This document shows, piece after piece, positions 17,280 to 27,123 of a DNA stretch of 64,000 bases. Within the stretch, counting starts at the first letter, position 1, and the number at the start of each line of letters is the position of its first letter. Both the position numbers and the translations under genes were made by a program. Location: contig NZ_KK082674.1 in the NCBI RefSeq assembly GCF_000599605.1, positions 1 to 64,000 of the forward strand, in the 5' to 3' direction. The notes under the pieces are model-generated. The model was not told where the DNA came from. It saw nothing but the letters and a program-made list of their open reading frames with translations, and did not search any database. The DNA comes from Prevotella sp. HJM029 (GTDB taxonomy: Bacteria > Bacteroidota > Bacteroidia > Bacteroidales > Bacteroidaceae).

Positions 17280-18824
17280 CTACTCCCATTCGATGGTCGA
17301 GGGCGGTTTCGACGAGATGTCGTAGCAAACGCGGTTGACGCCCTTCACCTTGCGAATGATTTCGTTAGAAACATCGGCCATGAAGTCATAAGGCAGGTGT
17401 GCCCAGTCAGCCGTCATGGCATCCATGCTTGTCACTGCCCGTAACGCTACAGGATGCTCATAGGTGCGCTCGTCACCCATGACGCCTACCGACCGAATCG
17501 TGGATAACAAGACCGTTCCCGCCTGCCAAATGTTGTCGTAGAGGGTTGTTCCGTCGGGCATTTGGTAGTTAAGCATCTTGCTGATGTAAATGTCGTCGGC
17601 TTCCTGCAAGATACTTACCTTTTCGCGCGTGATTTCGCCGAGTATGCGCACGGCAAGTCCCGGACCAGGGAAAGGATGGCGCTTTATCAAGCGTGTAGGC
17701 ATCTGCAATTCATAGCCCACGCGGCGTACCTCGTCTTTAAAGAGCCATTGCAGCGGTTCGCAGAGCTTTAACTGCATGTCTTTTGGCAGACCGCCCACGT
17801 TGTGATGGCTTTTTATGGTCATACCAGTGATGCTTAGGCTCTCGATTCGGTCGGGATAGATGGTGCCTTGCGCCAACCACTTCGCGTCGACGATTTTACG
17901 TGCTTCGTCATTGAACACTTCGACGAAATCCCGACCAATAATCTTGCGTTTCTCTTCAGGATCGGTCACGCCCGCTAAATCACCGAAGAATTTTTCGCTT
18001 GCATCGACGCCAATCACGTTTAACCCTAAGCCTTCATAGTCCTGCATGACCTGTGCGAACTCGTTCTTGCGCAGCATTCCGTGGTCTACGAAGATGCAGG
18101 TGAGGTTTTTACCGATAGCTCGGTTGAGCAGCACGGCGCAGACCGATGAGTCGACGCCACCCGACAGACCGAGGATGACTTTGTCGTTTCCCAACTGTTG
18201 TTTGAGCTCGCTCACGGTGGTTTCGACGTATGACGCCGCGCTCCACGACTGGCGACTGCCGCAAATGTCGATTACAAAGTTCTTCAAGAGCAGGCTGCCT
18301 TGTATTGAGTGGTAAACCTCGGGGTGAAACTGCACGCACCACACGCGCTTGTCCTCGTTGGCAAAGGCAGCGTACTCGACATCGTCGGTTGAGCCAATTA
18401 CCTTGTAGTCACTCGGTATGCCCGTGATGGTATCGCCGTGACTCATCCAGACTTGCGAGCCGCACGCAAAGCCTTTGAAGATTCTCGACGTGGAATCGAC
18501 AGACGAGAGGTGGGCGCGCCCATATTCGCGCGTACCTGCTTGTTCCACCTTCCCGCCACAGGCGTTTGCAATGAATTGTGCGCCGTAACAGATGGCTAAT
18601 ACAGGATACTTACCAATTAATGCGCTCAAATCGGCCTGAAAAGCTTCTGCATCGTGCACTGAATAGGGACTTCCGCTAAGAATTACACCGATCACCGACG
18701 GATCGTCCTTGGGAAACTTGTTGTAGGGCAAGATTTCGCAGAAGGTGTCTAATTCGCGCACGCGCCGGCCGATTAACTGGGTGGTTTGCGAGCCAAAATC
18801 TAAAATAATGATCTTCTGTTGCAT
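17280..18824 (-). CDS. guaA: GMP synthase (glutamine-hydrolysing)
   Basis: A 514-residue, two-domain enzyme that converts XMP, glutamine and ATP to GMP. The N-terminal class I amidotransferase has its catalytic Cys79 in LAICYGAQF and His in VQFHPEVYH. The ATP-pyrophosphatase domain carries LSGGVDSSV, and the C-terminal dimerisation domain ends PPSTIEWE, as in the family. I chose ATG 18824 ([13 protein letters not shown]) because family proteins begin there; the open frame extends 40 codons upstream into the neighbouring gene. It begins 13 bp after the MurU-like gene, in the same operon. Confidence 0.97.
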   Translation of the reverse strand: MQQKIIILDFGSQTTQLIGRRVRELDTFCEILPYNKFPKDDPSVIGVILSGSPYSVHDAEAFQADLSALIGKYPVLAICYGAQFIANACGGKVEQAGTREYGRAHLSSVDSTSRIFKGFACGSQVWMSHGDTITGIPSDYKVIGSTDDVEYAAFANEDKRVWCVQFHPEVYHSIQGSLLLKNFVIDICGSRQSWSAASYVETTVSELKQQLGNDKVILGLSGGVDSSVCAVLLNRAIGKNLTCIFVDHGMLRKNEFAQVMQDYEGLGLNVIGVDASEKFFGDLAGVTDPEEKRKIIGRDFVEVFNDEARKIVDAKWLAQGTIYPDRIESLSITGMTIKSHHNVGGLPKDMQLKLCEPLQWLFKDEVRRVGYELQMPTRLIKRHPFPGPGLAVRILGEITREKVSILQEADDIYISKMLNYQMPDGTTLYDNIWQAGTVLLSTIRSVGVMGDERTYEHPVALRAVTSMDAMTADWAHLPYDFMADVSNEIIRKVKGVNRVCYDISSKPPSTIEWE

Positions 18825-18837
18825 GTATATTGTGATT

Positions 18838-19647
18838 TTAAAGAGTGATTTGACCTGTACCGTTGAGGGACTCAACAAATTTGTGGGCGGCGTCGAGTGT
18901 TTCGACCTTGCCCACGTCAAGCAGCTGCAAATTTTGCGCAACACAACCCTTGATAGCTACCTGCCTGCAATTTTTTAGATAAAAATCGATGATGGAAAAG
19001 CGATTTGCAAACGATTCCATCAAAGGAAAGAGCGTGGGCGCGAACAAATGGATGCCCGAGAACGCAAACAGCTGGTAGTTGTGCTGAATGGTGTCGATCG
19101 AGGCTTGTTGCACCTCGGTAAAGGGGCTTTTCACCTCGCCCGTTGCAAGATTTACCCAGCCAACGAGCCGCATTTGGTTGTTGAAGAGCAGATAGCGTTG
19201 TGTGACGCGCTGACTCACCAAGAGCACGGCCGATGCTTGCTCGTGAGGGACGCCGCACGTGGGGCACATCATCATGCGATCGGTGGTGTAGAACGCGCGC
19301 AGGTCGATGTTGCTCAGAATGTCTACGTTATGGATTAAAATTGGCTCGTCGGGGCGAAAAAGCTGTTGGGCATGCTTCAACCCACCGCCAGTCTCCAATA
19401 ACTCGGCGGTTTCATCGCTCACACGAATGTCGACACCAAAATTATCGTTGGTTTTGAGGTAATCGATGATGAGCGGGGCTAAGTGATGCACGTTGATGAC
19501 GATGTGGTCGCATCCCGAGACCTTTAACTTCTCGATGACGCGCTTGAGCAGTGGTACGCCGTCAATCTCGATGAGGGCTTTGGGCAATTTGTCGGTGAGC
19601 GGCTTTAAGCGGGTACCCAATCCCGCTGCAAATATCATTGCTTGCAT
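18838..19647 (-). CDS. MurU-like sugar-1-phosphate nucleotidyltransferase
   Basis: A 269-residue protein with the nucleotidyltransferase signature [20 protein letters not shown] at the N-terminus and an active-site [11 protein letters not shown]. It resembles MurU, which makes UDP-MurNAc from MurNAc-1-phosphate in the AmgK-MurU peptidoglycan-recycling route. The next gene upstream encodes an AmgK-like sugar kinase, which supports that reading; GlcNAc-1-P or another sugar phosphate remains possible. Start ATG 19647 (MQAMIFAAG) matches the family; an ATG 27 bp upstream is less likely. A 71-bp gap separates it from the kinase gene. Confidence 0.78.
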   Translation of the reverse strand: MQAMIFAAGLGTRLKPLTDKLPKALIEIDGVPLLKRVIEKLKVSGCDHIVINVHHLAPLIIDYLKTNDNFGVDIRVSDETAELLETGGGLKHAQQLFRPDEPILIHNVDILSNIDLRAFYTTDRMMMCPTCGVPHEQASAVLLVSQRVTQRYLLFNNQMRLVGWVNLATGEVKSPFTEVQQASIDTIQHNYQLFAFSGIHLFAPTLFPLMESFANRFSIIDFYLKNCRQVAIKGCVAQNLQLLDVGKVETLDAAHKFVESLNGTGQITL

Positions 19648-19718
19648 AATGTTGATGAGGAAATGTGCTTGCAAGGTGGATTTTTGTCAATCCCCTATGC
19701 TGCACTGGTGTTGCTACG

Positions 19719-21263
19719 CTAATTTCGCGCCTTTAATACTTGTTCAATGTGCTGTTCTCGATGTAAAATTTGCACTTCAATGCCAAACTTCTCGTGGATG
19801 TGTTGTGCCAAATGCTGTGCACTATAGACAGAGCGATGCTGACCGCCTGTGCAACCAAATGAGAACATGAGATGGGTGAAACCACGCTGCATATAGCGCG
19901 CTACATGGTGGTCAGCGAGCTGATAGACGTGTTCTAAGAAATGTAATATCTCGCCATCGTCCTCCAAGAATCGAATCACGGGCTCATCCAAGCCGGTAAG
20001 TGCTTTATAGGGCTCGTAGCGGCCAGGATTGTGTGTGCTTCGACAATCAAACACGTAGCCCCCACCATTACCCGATGGATCTTCGGGAATTCCTTTGCGA
20101 TAGGAGAAACTACACACGCGAACAACCAAAGGACCTTTGCCGTCGTACTTAGAAAAGGTGGCGGGACCGTCTTCTGGATGCGCTTCGTACACAGTACTAT
20201 CGGTGGTTTTGTATCCATCTGTCCGTGCCTGCACAGGTATGGGGGCATCTTGGAACTGCGGCAAGGCTACGAGACGTGTCAACATCTCGACTAAGTAAGG
20301 ATAAGGGAAAAGCGCAGCTTGTGCAGCAAGTAACTGGCGCAAACTCTCTATGGCAGGCTGAATAGAGTCTAAGAAATGCTTCTTTCGCTCAAAATAACCG
20401 CGAAAACCATAGGCACCAAGCACCTGCAACAAGCGAAACAGCACAAACAACGACAAGCGATTGGTAAATTCATGAACGGGCGGAACTTCTATGTATTGAC
20501 TCAATGAATTATAATAGGCTTTGATGAGCTTCACCTTCAGTTTATCGGGATATTTCGCCGAAGCCTGCCAAAGAAACGAAGCTAAATCGTAGTAATAAGG
20601 TCCGCGCCGACCACCTTGAAAGTCGATAAAGTATGGATTTCCCTGCGCATCGAGCATAATGTTGCGTGCTTGAAAGTCGCGATAAAGAAAACTCTCGCCT
20701 ACCTCTTCGGTTAAGTCCTTGGCAAGCATGCGGAAGTTTGCCTCCAACTTTAATTCGTGAAAATCCAAACCTGTCGCCTTCAGAAAACAATATTTAAAGT
20801 AGTTCAAATCAAAGAGCACGCTTTCTACATCAAAGGCTGGCTGAGGATAGCAGTTATTCCAGTCTAAACCGCGTGCACCACGAATCTGAATATTGGGGAG
20901 TTCACAAATCACATGCAGTAACAGTGCTTGCTCGTCTTGATTATAACGTCCACCAGCCTCGCGTCCGCCTCGAATAGCCTCGAATAGCGATTGTGTCCCT
21001 AAATCTGTCTGCAAATAGCGCAATTCATCATTGCTCACAGCCAGTACTTCTGGGACAGGCAATTTTCTAAGCAAAAAATGACGATCTAAATAAATAAATG
21101 CATGATTTTCATCACGACTTGTCCCTATTACACCAACGATACTGTCGCCGCTGTCTGATATAAAACGATAATATTGCCGGTTACTACCTGCACCATCAAT
21201 TTTCTCAATCTTCGCAGGCGAATGACCTGTAAACTGCTTATAAAGTGAGGTTAATTGCTCCAT
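19719..21263 (-). CDS. AmgK-like sugar kinase fused to a RapZ C-terminal domain
   Basis: A 514-residue fusion. Residues about 1-330 form an aminoglycoside-phosphotransferase-type kinase like AmgK (anomeric MurNAc/GlcNAc kinase), with the catalytic loop YRDFQARNIML and the metal-binding DFQGGRRGP. Residues about 378-505 match the RapZ C-terminal domain: VVRVCSFSYRKGIPEDPSG, YVFDCRSTHNPGRY, TGLDEPVIRFL and FGCTGGQHRSV. In E. coli that domain senses glucosamine-6-phosphate and binds small RNAs; the RapZ N-terminal P-loop domain is absent here. Next to the MurU-like gene, this points to sugar-nucleotide salvage with built-in amino-sugar sensing, which is inference. It is preceded by a 58-residue membrane protein gene with a 3-bp gap. 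Confidence 0.85.
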   Translation of the reverse strand: MEQLTSLYKQFTGHSPAKIEKIDGAGSNRQYYRFISDSGDSIVGVIGTSRDENHAFIYLDRHFLLRKLPVPEVLAVSNDELRYLQTDLGTQSLFEAIRGGREAGGRYNQDEQALLLHVICELPNIQIRGARGLDWNNCYPQPAFDVESVLFDLNYFKYCFLKATGLDFHELKLEANFRMLAKDLTEEVGESFLYRDFQARNIMLDAQGNPYFIDFQGGRRGPYYYDLASFLWQASAKYPDKLKVKLIKAYYNSLSQYIEVPPVHEFTNRLSLFVLFRLLQVLGAYGFRGYFERKKHFLDSIQPAIESLRQLLAAQAALFPYPYLVEMLTRLVALPQFQDAPIPVQARTDGYKTTDSTVYEAHPEDGPATFSKYDGKGPLVVRVCSFSYRKGIPEDPSGNGGGYVFDCRSTHNPGRYEPYKALTGLDEPVIRFLEDDGEILHFLEHVYQLADHHVARYMQRGFTHLMFSFGCTGGQHRSVYSAQHLAQHIHEKFGIEVQILHREQHIEQVLKARN

Positions 21264-21266
21264 TGG

Positions 21267-21443
21267 TTAATTCATTTTGTTGTGATTACGCCGTTTATCT
21301 TCCCATTGTGCTAAAAGTGCATCAACCAATAGTAGAATCATCATAATTCCCAATGACATTAAAAAAGAATGGGTGTTAATGAGCAATAATACGGACAAGA
21401 CAGCAAATAATGCGACACGTTTCCAATTGAATTTTATTTTCAT
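21267..21443 (-). CDS. Small membrane protein, first gene of the amino-sugar/guaA operon
   Basis: 58 residues (MKIKFNWKRV...), with two adjacent hydrophobic segments (VALFAVLSVLLLINT and SFLMSLGIMMILLLVDALL) and a charged tail (EDKRRNHNKMN). I chose ATG 21443 because the strong promoter at 21449-21479 would place the transcript start almost exactly at it; a longer frame to 21509 would lie upstream of that start. It ends 3 bp before the kinase-RapZ gene, suggesting translational coupling. No family recognised. Confidence 0.6.
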   Translation of the reverse strand: MKIKFNWKRVALFAVLSVLLLINTHSFLMSLGIMMILLLVDALLAQWEDKRRNHNKMN

Positions 21444-21448
21444 ACCTG

Positions 21449-21479
21449 CAAAGATAAAGATAATACGAGGAAATTCAAA
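21449..21479 (-). promoter_or_regulatory. Canonical promoter of the small-protein/kinase-RapZ/murU/guaA operon
   Basis: On the minus strand, TTTG (21476-21479), 19 bp, then TATCTTTG (21449-21456). The expected start site falls at or within a few bases of ATG 21443, so the mRNA would be leaderless or nearly so. Confidence 0.8.
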
Positions 21480-21484
21480 AGAAA

Positions 21485-21521
21485 TAAATAAAAAATCGGA
21501 TGTCATCACGACAACCGATTT
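21485..21521 (-). terminator. Rho-independent terminator upstream of the operon promoter
   Basis: On the minus strand, AAATCGG-T-TGTC and its complement (21493-21521) form a stem of about 12 bp with a 5-nt loop, and a TTTTTTATTTATTT run follows. No gene ends in front of it; it fits the end of a short transcript starting at the 21616-21646 promoter. Confidence 0.8.
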
Positions 21522-21609
21522 CCAAAAACAAACTACTTAAAAACTAATCTACTAAAACAAATCAAAAAAAATATCTTTTCTGGAGTAATACTCCTTAAAT
21601 TTCGATTTT
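21486..21609 (-). ncRNA. Candidate small RNA of about 120 nt with own promoter and terminator
   Basis: A full promoter (21616-21646) predicts a start near 21609, and a good intrinsic terminator stands at 21485-21521. The stretch between has no ATG-initiated reading frame. It contains a small hairpin (GGAGT-ATT-ACTCC) near its 5' end and an A/U-rich middle. No known RNA family is recognised. The boundaries are predictions from promoter and terminator only. It occupies part of the 517-bp spacer 21444-21960; the stretch 21650-21890 shows nothing I can identify. Confidence 0.4.
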
Positions 21610-21615
21610 GTAGTG

Positions 21616-21646
21616 CAAAGATAGAAAAATAAATGACAAGCTCAAA
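21616..21646 (-). promoter_or_regulatory. Orphan canonical promoter
   Basis: On the minus strand, TTTG (21643-21646), 19 bp, then TATCTTTG (21616-21623). Both elements are perfect. No gene start follows within 150 bp, but a terminator does. Confidence 0.75.
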
Positions 21647-21897
21647 GAAATTGCCTCATTTTTTTTATTTATTAACCTCAATTTTGCAGAGAAAGGAGCA
21701 ATTCTTGCCATAATCTTTCATATATTATTGCTCACAATACGACTTACTCCTTTTGCAAATCCATTCTCCTCTCCATTTTACTTTTAAGCGAATGTCTTTT
21801 GTGTAATCACGTATAATTTTAGATAAGCAAGTATTATACATTTTCCAAAAGATGAAGATATCAAACGAATGGGGCATGTTCCTGTACCATATTACAA

Positions 21898-21931
21898 GAA
21901 AAAGGGACATACCCACTATGGAGTATATCCC
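21898..21931 (-). terminator. Terminator of groES-groEL
   Basis: On the minus strand, an 11-bp stem including G-T pairs (GGGATATACTC with GGGTATGTCCC), a 6-nt loop, then TTTTTC. It lies 30 bp after the groEL stop. Confidence 0.88.
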
Positions 21932-21960
21932 TTGTTTTTATTATTATGAATAACTCTTGC

Positions 21961-23598
<1,638 letters not shown>

Positions 23599-23648
23599 TT
23601 AGTTTTAAATTGACTCGTTTAATAATCTCATTTTAACAAATTAAATGT

Positions 23649-23918
23649 TTAGCCCAATACTGCTAAAACATCACTCTGTCTCATTATCAAATATTTTTCT
23701 CCTTCGTATTCCAGTTCTGTTCCTGCATACTTACCATATAATACGATGTCATTTTCTTTTAACACCATAGTTTCATCCTTTGTGCCTTGACCTACAGCTA
23801 TTATACGGCCACGTTGTGGTTTTTCTTTTGCTGTATCAGGAATAATAATTCCGCCAACTTTCTCTTCTGCTGGTGCAGGAAGCACCAAAACTCTGTCTGC
23901 TAATGGTTTGATATTCAT
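23649..23918 (-). CDS. groES: Co-chaperonin GroES (10 kDa)
   Basis: 89 residues, beginning [20 protein letters not shown], with the mobile loop [20 protein letters not shown] and the [18 protein letters not shown] region. It caps the GroEL ring. It is the first gene of the groESL operon. No TAnnTTTG box is visible directly upstream; instead, an array of TTGTCA/TGACAA elements lies 75-140 bp upstream (23994-24051), a candidate heat-shock control region. Confidence 0.98.
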   Translation of the reverse strand: MNIKPLADRVLVLPAPAEEKVGGIIIPDTAKEKPQRGRIIAVGQGTKDETMVLKENDIVLYGKYAGTELEYEGEKYLIMRQSDVLAVLG

Positions 23919-23993
23919 TTCTTTTATGATTTAATTGTTTAATATTCAATTTTACTCATTGCCTTATGCGAATATTATGCCAGAATTCATATA

Positions 23994-24051
23994 TGACAAT
24001 TTTGTCAGTTTATACCGACAAAATTGTCAGTAGACTGTTAACTTTTGTCAG
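23994..24051. promoter_or_regulatory. Phased TTGTCA/TGACAA operator candidate upstream of groES
   Basis: TGACAA-TT-TTGTCA (23994-24007) and GACAA-AA-TTGTC (24017-24028) are inverted repeats whose centres are 22 bp apart. TTGTCAG also occurs as three direct repeats starting at 24002, 24024 and 24045 (spacings 22 and 21, about two helical turns). It is not CIRCE (no TTAGCACTC). The region 23919-24226 is the divergent groES/sppA spacer and holds no gene. Confidence 0.6.
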
Positions 24052-24126
24052 TATCTTGTCTTATAATAGTACTCTCTTCTAACAAAATAAATGAATTCGT
24101 AAAGAGTCATTACAAATATTTTTTCA

Positions 24127-24134
24127 TAACTTTG
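24127..24134 (+). promoter_or_regulatory. -7 box for sppA
   Basis: TAACTTTG, a full match to TAnnTTTG. No -33 TTTG at the right distance. The leader to ATG 24227 is about 85 nt. Confidence 0.45.
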
Positions 24135-24226
24135 CAACCATATTAATTAAAGAAAAGGTCAACTGTATAACCACAATTGTGTTTTGGCAATAGACTTTTG
24201 TAACAAACAACCTATTTGTAAAATGT

Positions 24227-25999
24227 ATGAAAGATTTCTTTAAGCATGTTTTGGCCACGATTGTAGGCCTACTTATCTTCACTGCTATTACAACTATATT
24301 TGGTTTCTTAGCCATCATGGGATTATTGATTACAGCTGGAGATTCTTCTTCGAGCAGCATCAGCAATAATTCAGTATTGGTTATTCAGTTAAAGGGGCTC
24401 ATGACAGAACAACAAGAAGGTGATATCTTTAGCAGCCTGAGCGACGAGTCTACTTTGAGTTTTGAAAATGTCATGAAAGCTATTCAGCACGCAAAAAGCA
24501 ACGACAATATTGTTGGTATATATCTGGAAGCTGGAGCCTTTTCTGCGGATTTGGCACAGGTACAAGAGATTGAATCTGCATTGCTGGATTTTAAAAAATC
24601 AGGAAAATGGATTATAGCCTATGGTGAAAGTTATAGCACATTAGGCTATTACGTAGCTTCTGCTGCCGACAAGATTTATATGAACAAAGAAGGTATGCTC
24701 GATTGGGCTGGAATCGGTGGCGAGCGTATTTATTATAAAAACTTATTAGCTAAATTAGGCATCCGGGTTATTGCTACGAAAGAAGGTAAATATAAAAGTG
24801 CCGTAGAACAAACAACAGCAGACAAGATGAGTGATGCAGATCGCGAACAAACACAACGCTATCTTGATGGATGGTGGAAAATCATTCTCAACACAGTAGC
24901 CAACAATCGAAAAATAAATTCGTCCTTGCTCAATCGATATGCGGACAACGTGATTGGTATGGATGCACCAGAAACATTGGTAAAATGCCATATGATAGAT
25001 GGACTCCTTTACAATGATCAAGTGAAAAAAATTATCAAATGGAAACTACAAATTGATAACGATGAAGAAATCAATAAAGTAAGTGTAGATAAGCTTGCTG
25101 AAGATAATAATACTTCTACTGGACAACACATCGCCGTATATTATGCTTATGGCGACATCGTAGACCAAGCCTCAACACAAGGACTATTTCAAGATAATCA
25201 CCAGATAGCTGCAGATAACGTGTGTCAGGATTTAGAGGACTTAGCCAACGATGATAACGTTGAAGCCGTCGTAATTCGTATCAACTCAGGAGGTGGCTCA
25301 GCTTATGCCTCAGAACAAATATGGCACCAAATTTCTGAACTTAAGAAGATAAAACCTGTCGTCATTTCAATGAGTGGCGCAGCTGCTTCAGGCGGCTACT
25401 ATCTCAGTAGCAATGCAAACTGGATTGTTGCCAACCCTTCTACAATCACAGGAAGTATCGGCATATTTGGTCTATTTCCCGATGTTAGTGAATTGATGAC
25501 AAAAAAGTTAGGACTACACTATGACGAGGTTAAAACCAATCGTAATGCCGTCTTTGGTGCAAATGGGCATCCTTTCACTACAGAACAATTAGGACTTTTG
25601 CAGCGCCAGATTAATCGTGGCTATAGACTATTCAAGAAACGTGTGGCCGAAGGTAGGCATCTTTCTATGGAACGTGTAGAGCAATTGGCTCAAGGCCGTG
25701 TATGGTTGGGCGAGGATGCTATCCGTATTGGGCTTGTGGATGAATTAGGCGGATTAGACAAAGCTATCACAAAAGCAGCCGAATTAGCAAAAACCAATTC
25801 AAAGGCTACACGTTCCTATCCTGCTCCTATTAGCGCATGGGAACAACTCTTTAGCGGCTACAATGCTTCATCTGATTTGCTCAATGGTCAATTACACACT
25901 TTGCTTGGTGAATATTATGAGCCTTTCAAGATGGCAAATGACTACCGACACATGGATAAGATTCAAGCACGCATTCCCTATATTATAAAAATTCAATAA
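24227..25999 (+). CDS. sppA: Signal peptide peptidase SppA, 67K type
   Basis: A 590-residue protein with one N-terminal membrane span (about residues 8-37) and two tandem ClpP-like S49 domains, the long form. The catalytic Lys190 lies in KYKSAVEQ and Ser388 in GAAASGGYYLS, at positions matching the Lys/Ser dyad of E. coli SppA. It degrades cleaved signal peptides at the inner membrane, with its active site outside. It heads a plus-strand run sppA-lpxK-purine nucleoside phosphorylase-thiL; lpxK starts 2 bp after its stop codon. Confidence 0.95.
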   Translation: MKDFFKHVLATIVGLLIFTAITTIFGFLAIMGLLITAGDSSSSSISNNSVLVIQLKGLMTEQQEGDIFSSLSDESTLSFENVMKAIQHAKSNDNIVGIYLEAGAFSADLAQVQEIESALLDFKKSGKWIIAYGESYSTLGYYVASAADKIYMNKEGMLDWAGIGGERIYYKNLLAKLGIRVIATKEGKYKSAVEQTTADKMSDADREQTQRYLDGWWKIILNTVANNRKINSSLLNRYADNVIGMDAPETLVKCHMIDGLLYNDQVKKIIKWKLQIDNDEEINKVSVDKLAEDNNTSTGQHIAVYYAYGDIVDQASTQGLFQDNHQIAADNVCQDLEDLANDDNVEAVVIRINSGGGSAYASEQIWHQISELKKIKPVVISMSGAAASGGYYLSSNANWIVANPSTITGSIGIFGLFPDVSELMTKKLGLHYDEVKTNRNAVFGANGHPFTTEQLGLLQRQINRGYRLFKKRVAEGRHLSMERVEQLAQGRVWLGEDAIRIGLVDELGGLDKAITKAAELAKTNSKATRSYPAPISAWEQLFSGYNASSDLLNGQLHTLLGEYYEPFKMANDYRHMDKIQARIPYIIKIQ

Positions 26000-26001
26000 G
26001 T

Positions 26002-27123
26002 ATGAGGACTGAAGGCGATTTTATACATATCAATGAATGGCTATTGCCCTTAAGCTGGATTTATGGACTTGGCGTAGGAATACGCAACCAAATGTTTGAC
26101 TTGGGACTACTCAAACAACACAGTTTCAACACGCCCATTATTGCGGTAGGTAATATCACTGTGGGGGGATCTGGAAAAACACCACATGTGGAATATCTCA
26201 TCAATCTATTAAAAGATAAATTGCAATTGAGTGTACTCTCACGTGGATACAAGCGTAAGAGTCATGGTTACCAGTTGGCAGAATCAGAAAGTACGGCACG
26301 AGAGATTGGAGATGAGCCTTACCAAATGAAGAAAAAGTATCCACATATTCACATTGCAGTAGATAAAAAACGCGTGAATGGTATCAAACATATCATCAAC
26401 GACGAAGCGACACAAGATACCGATGTCATTTTGTTAGATGACGCCTTCCAACATCGCTATGTGAAACCAGGTATTAACATACTCTTGATTGATTATCATC
26501 GCCTCATTATCTACGACAAGTTATTGCCTGCTGGAAGATTGCGCGAACCACAGTCAGGTAAAGATAGAGCCGATATTGTAATTATCACGAAATGTCCGAA
26601 AGATTTAAAACCAATGGAATTTCGTGTGCTCACAAAAGCAATAAATCTCTATCCCTATCAAAATCTTTTCTTCACTACCATCGACTATCAAGACCTAACA
26701 ACACTCTTTGATAGCGAACAACCTGCGCCATCACTCCATCAACTCTCTGATACATCGGTCTTGCTTTTGACAGGAATAGCCTCACCCAAACAAATGATTC
26801 TCGATCTCACCCCGAAAGTAAAGCAAATACAATCGCTCGCTTTCCCTGATCATCATGCTTTTAAAAAGAAGGATATTGAACGGATTAACAACACGTTTCA
26901 AGCTATCAAAGGCAAGAAAATTATTATAACGACAGAAAAGGATGCTTCGCGTTTAGAGCATTGTACCGAACTCAGTGAGGAGGTAAAGCGCAATCTTTAT
27001 GTGCTACCGATTCGCATCAAATTCATGCTCCATCAAGAGGAGGAATTCAATCAAAAAATTATAAATTATGTACGAAGAAATTCAAAAGACAGCATCTTGG
27101 CTAAAAGAAAGGATGACAACTAA
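26002..27123 (+). CDS. lpxK: Tetraacyldisaccharide 4'-kinase
   Basis: A 373-residue P-loop kinase of lipid A synthesis that phosphorylates the 4' position of disaccharide-1-phosphate at the inner membrane. The Walker A is GNITVGGSGKTPHVEYL near residues 50-65, followed by LSRGYKRKSHGY and LLDDAFQHRYVKPG, all typical of LpxK. The N-terminal segment (PLSWIYGLGVGIRNQMFDLGLL) is the usual amphipathic membrane anchor. Its 3' end overlaps the next gene by 56 bp in another frame. Confidence 0.95.
   Translation: MRTEGDFIHINEWLLPLSWIYGLGVGIRNQMFDLGLLKQHSFNTPIIAVGNITVGGSGKTPHVEYLINLLKDKLQLSVLSRGYKRKSHGYQLAESESTAREIGDEPYQMKKKYPHIHIAVDKKRVNGIKHIINDEATQDTDVILLDDAFQHRYVKPGINILLIDYHRLIIYDKLLPAGRLREPQSGKDRADIVIITKCPKDLKPMEFRVLTKAINLYPYQNLFFTTIDYQDLTTLFDSEQPAPSLHQLSDTSVLLLTGIASPKQMILDLTPKVKQIQSLAFPDHHAFKKKDIERINNTFQAIKGKKIIITTEKDASRLEHCTELSEEVKRNLYVLPIRIKFMLHQEEEFNQKIINYVRRNSKDSILAKRKDDN

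Noticed and set aside
21725-21916. 63-residue minus-strand frame between groEL and the candidate small RNA
   Set aside because: It begins inside the groEL terminator, has no promoter and shows no family features.
23985-24060. CIRCE element for HrcA upstream of groES
   Set aside because: The TTAGCACTC-N9-GAGTGCTAA pattern is absent; the repeats are TTGTCA/TGACAA.
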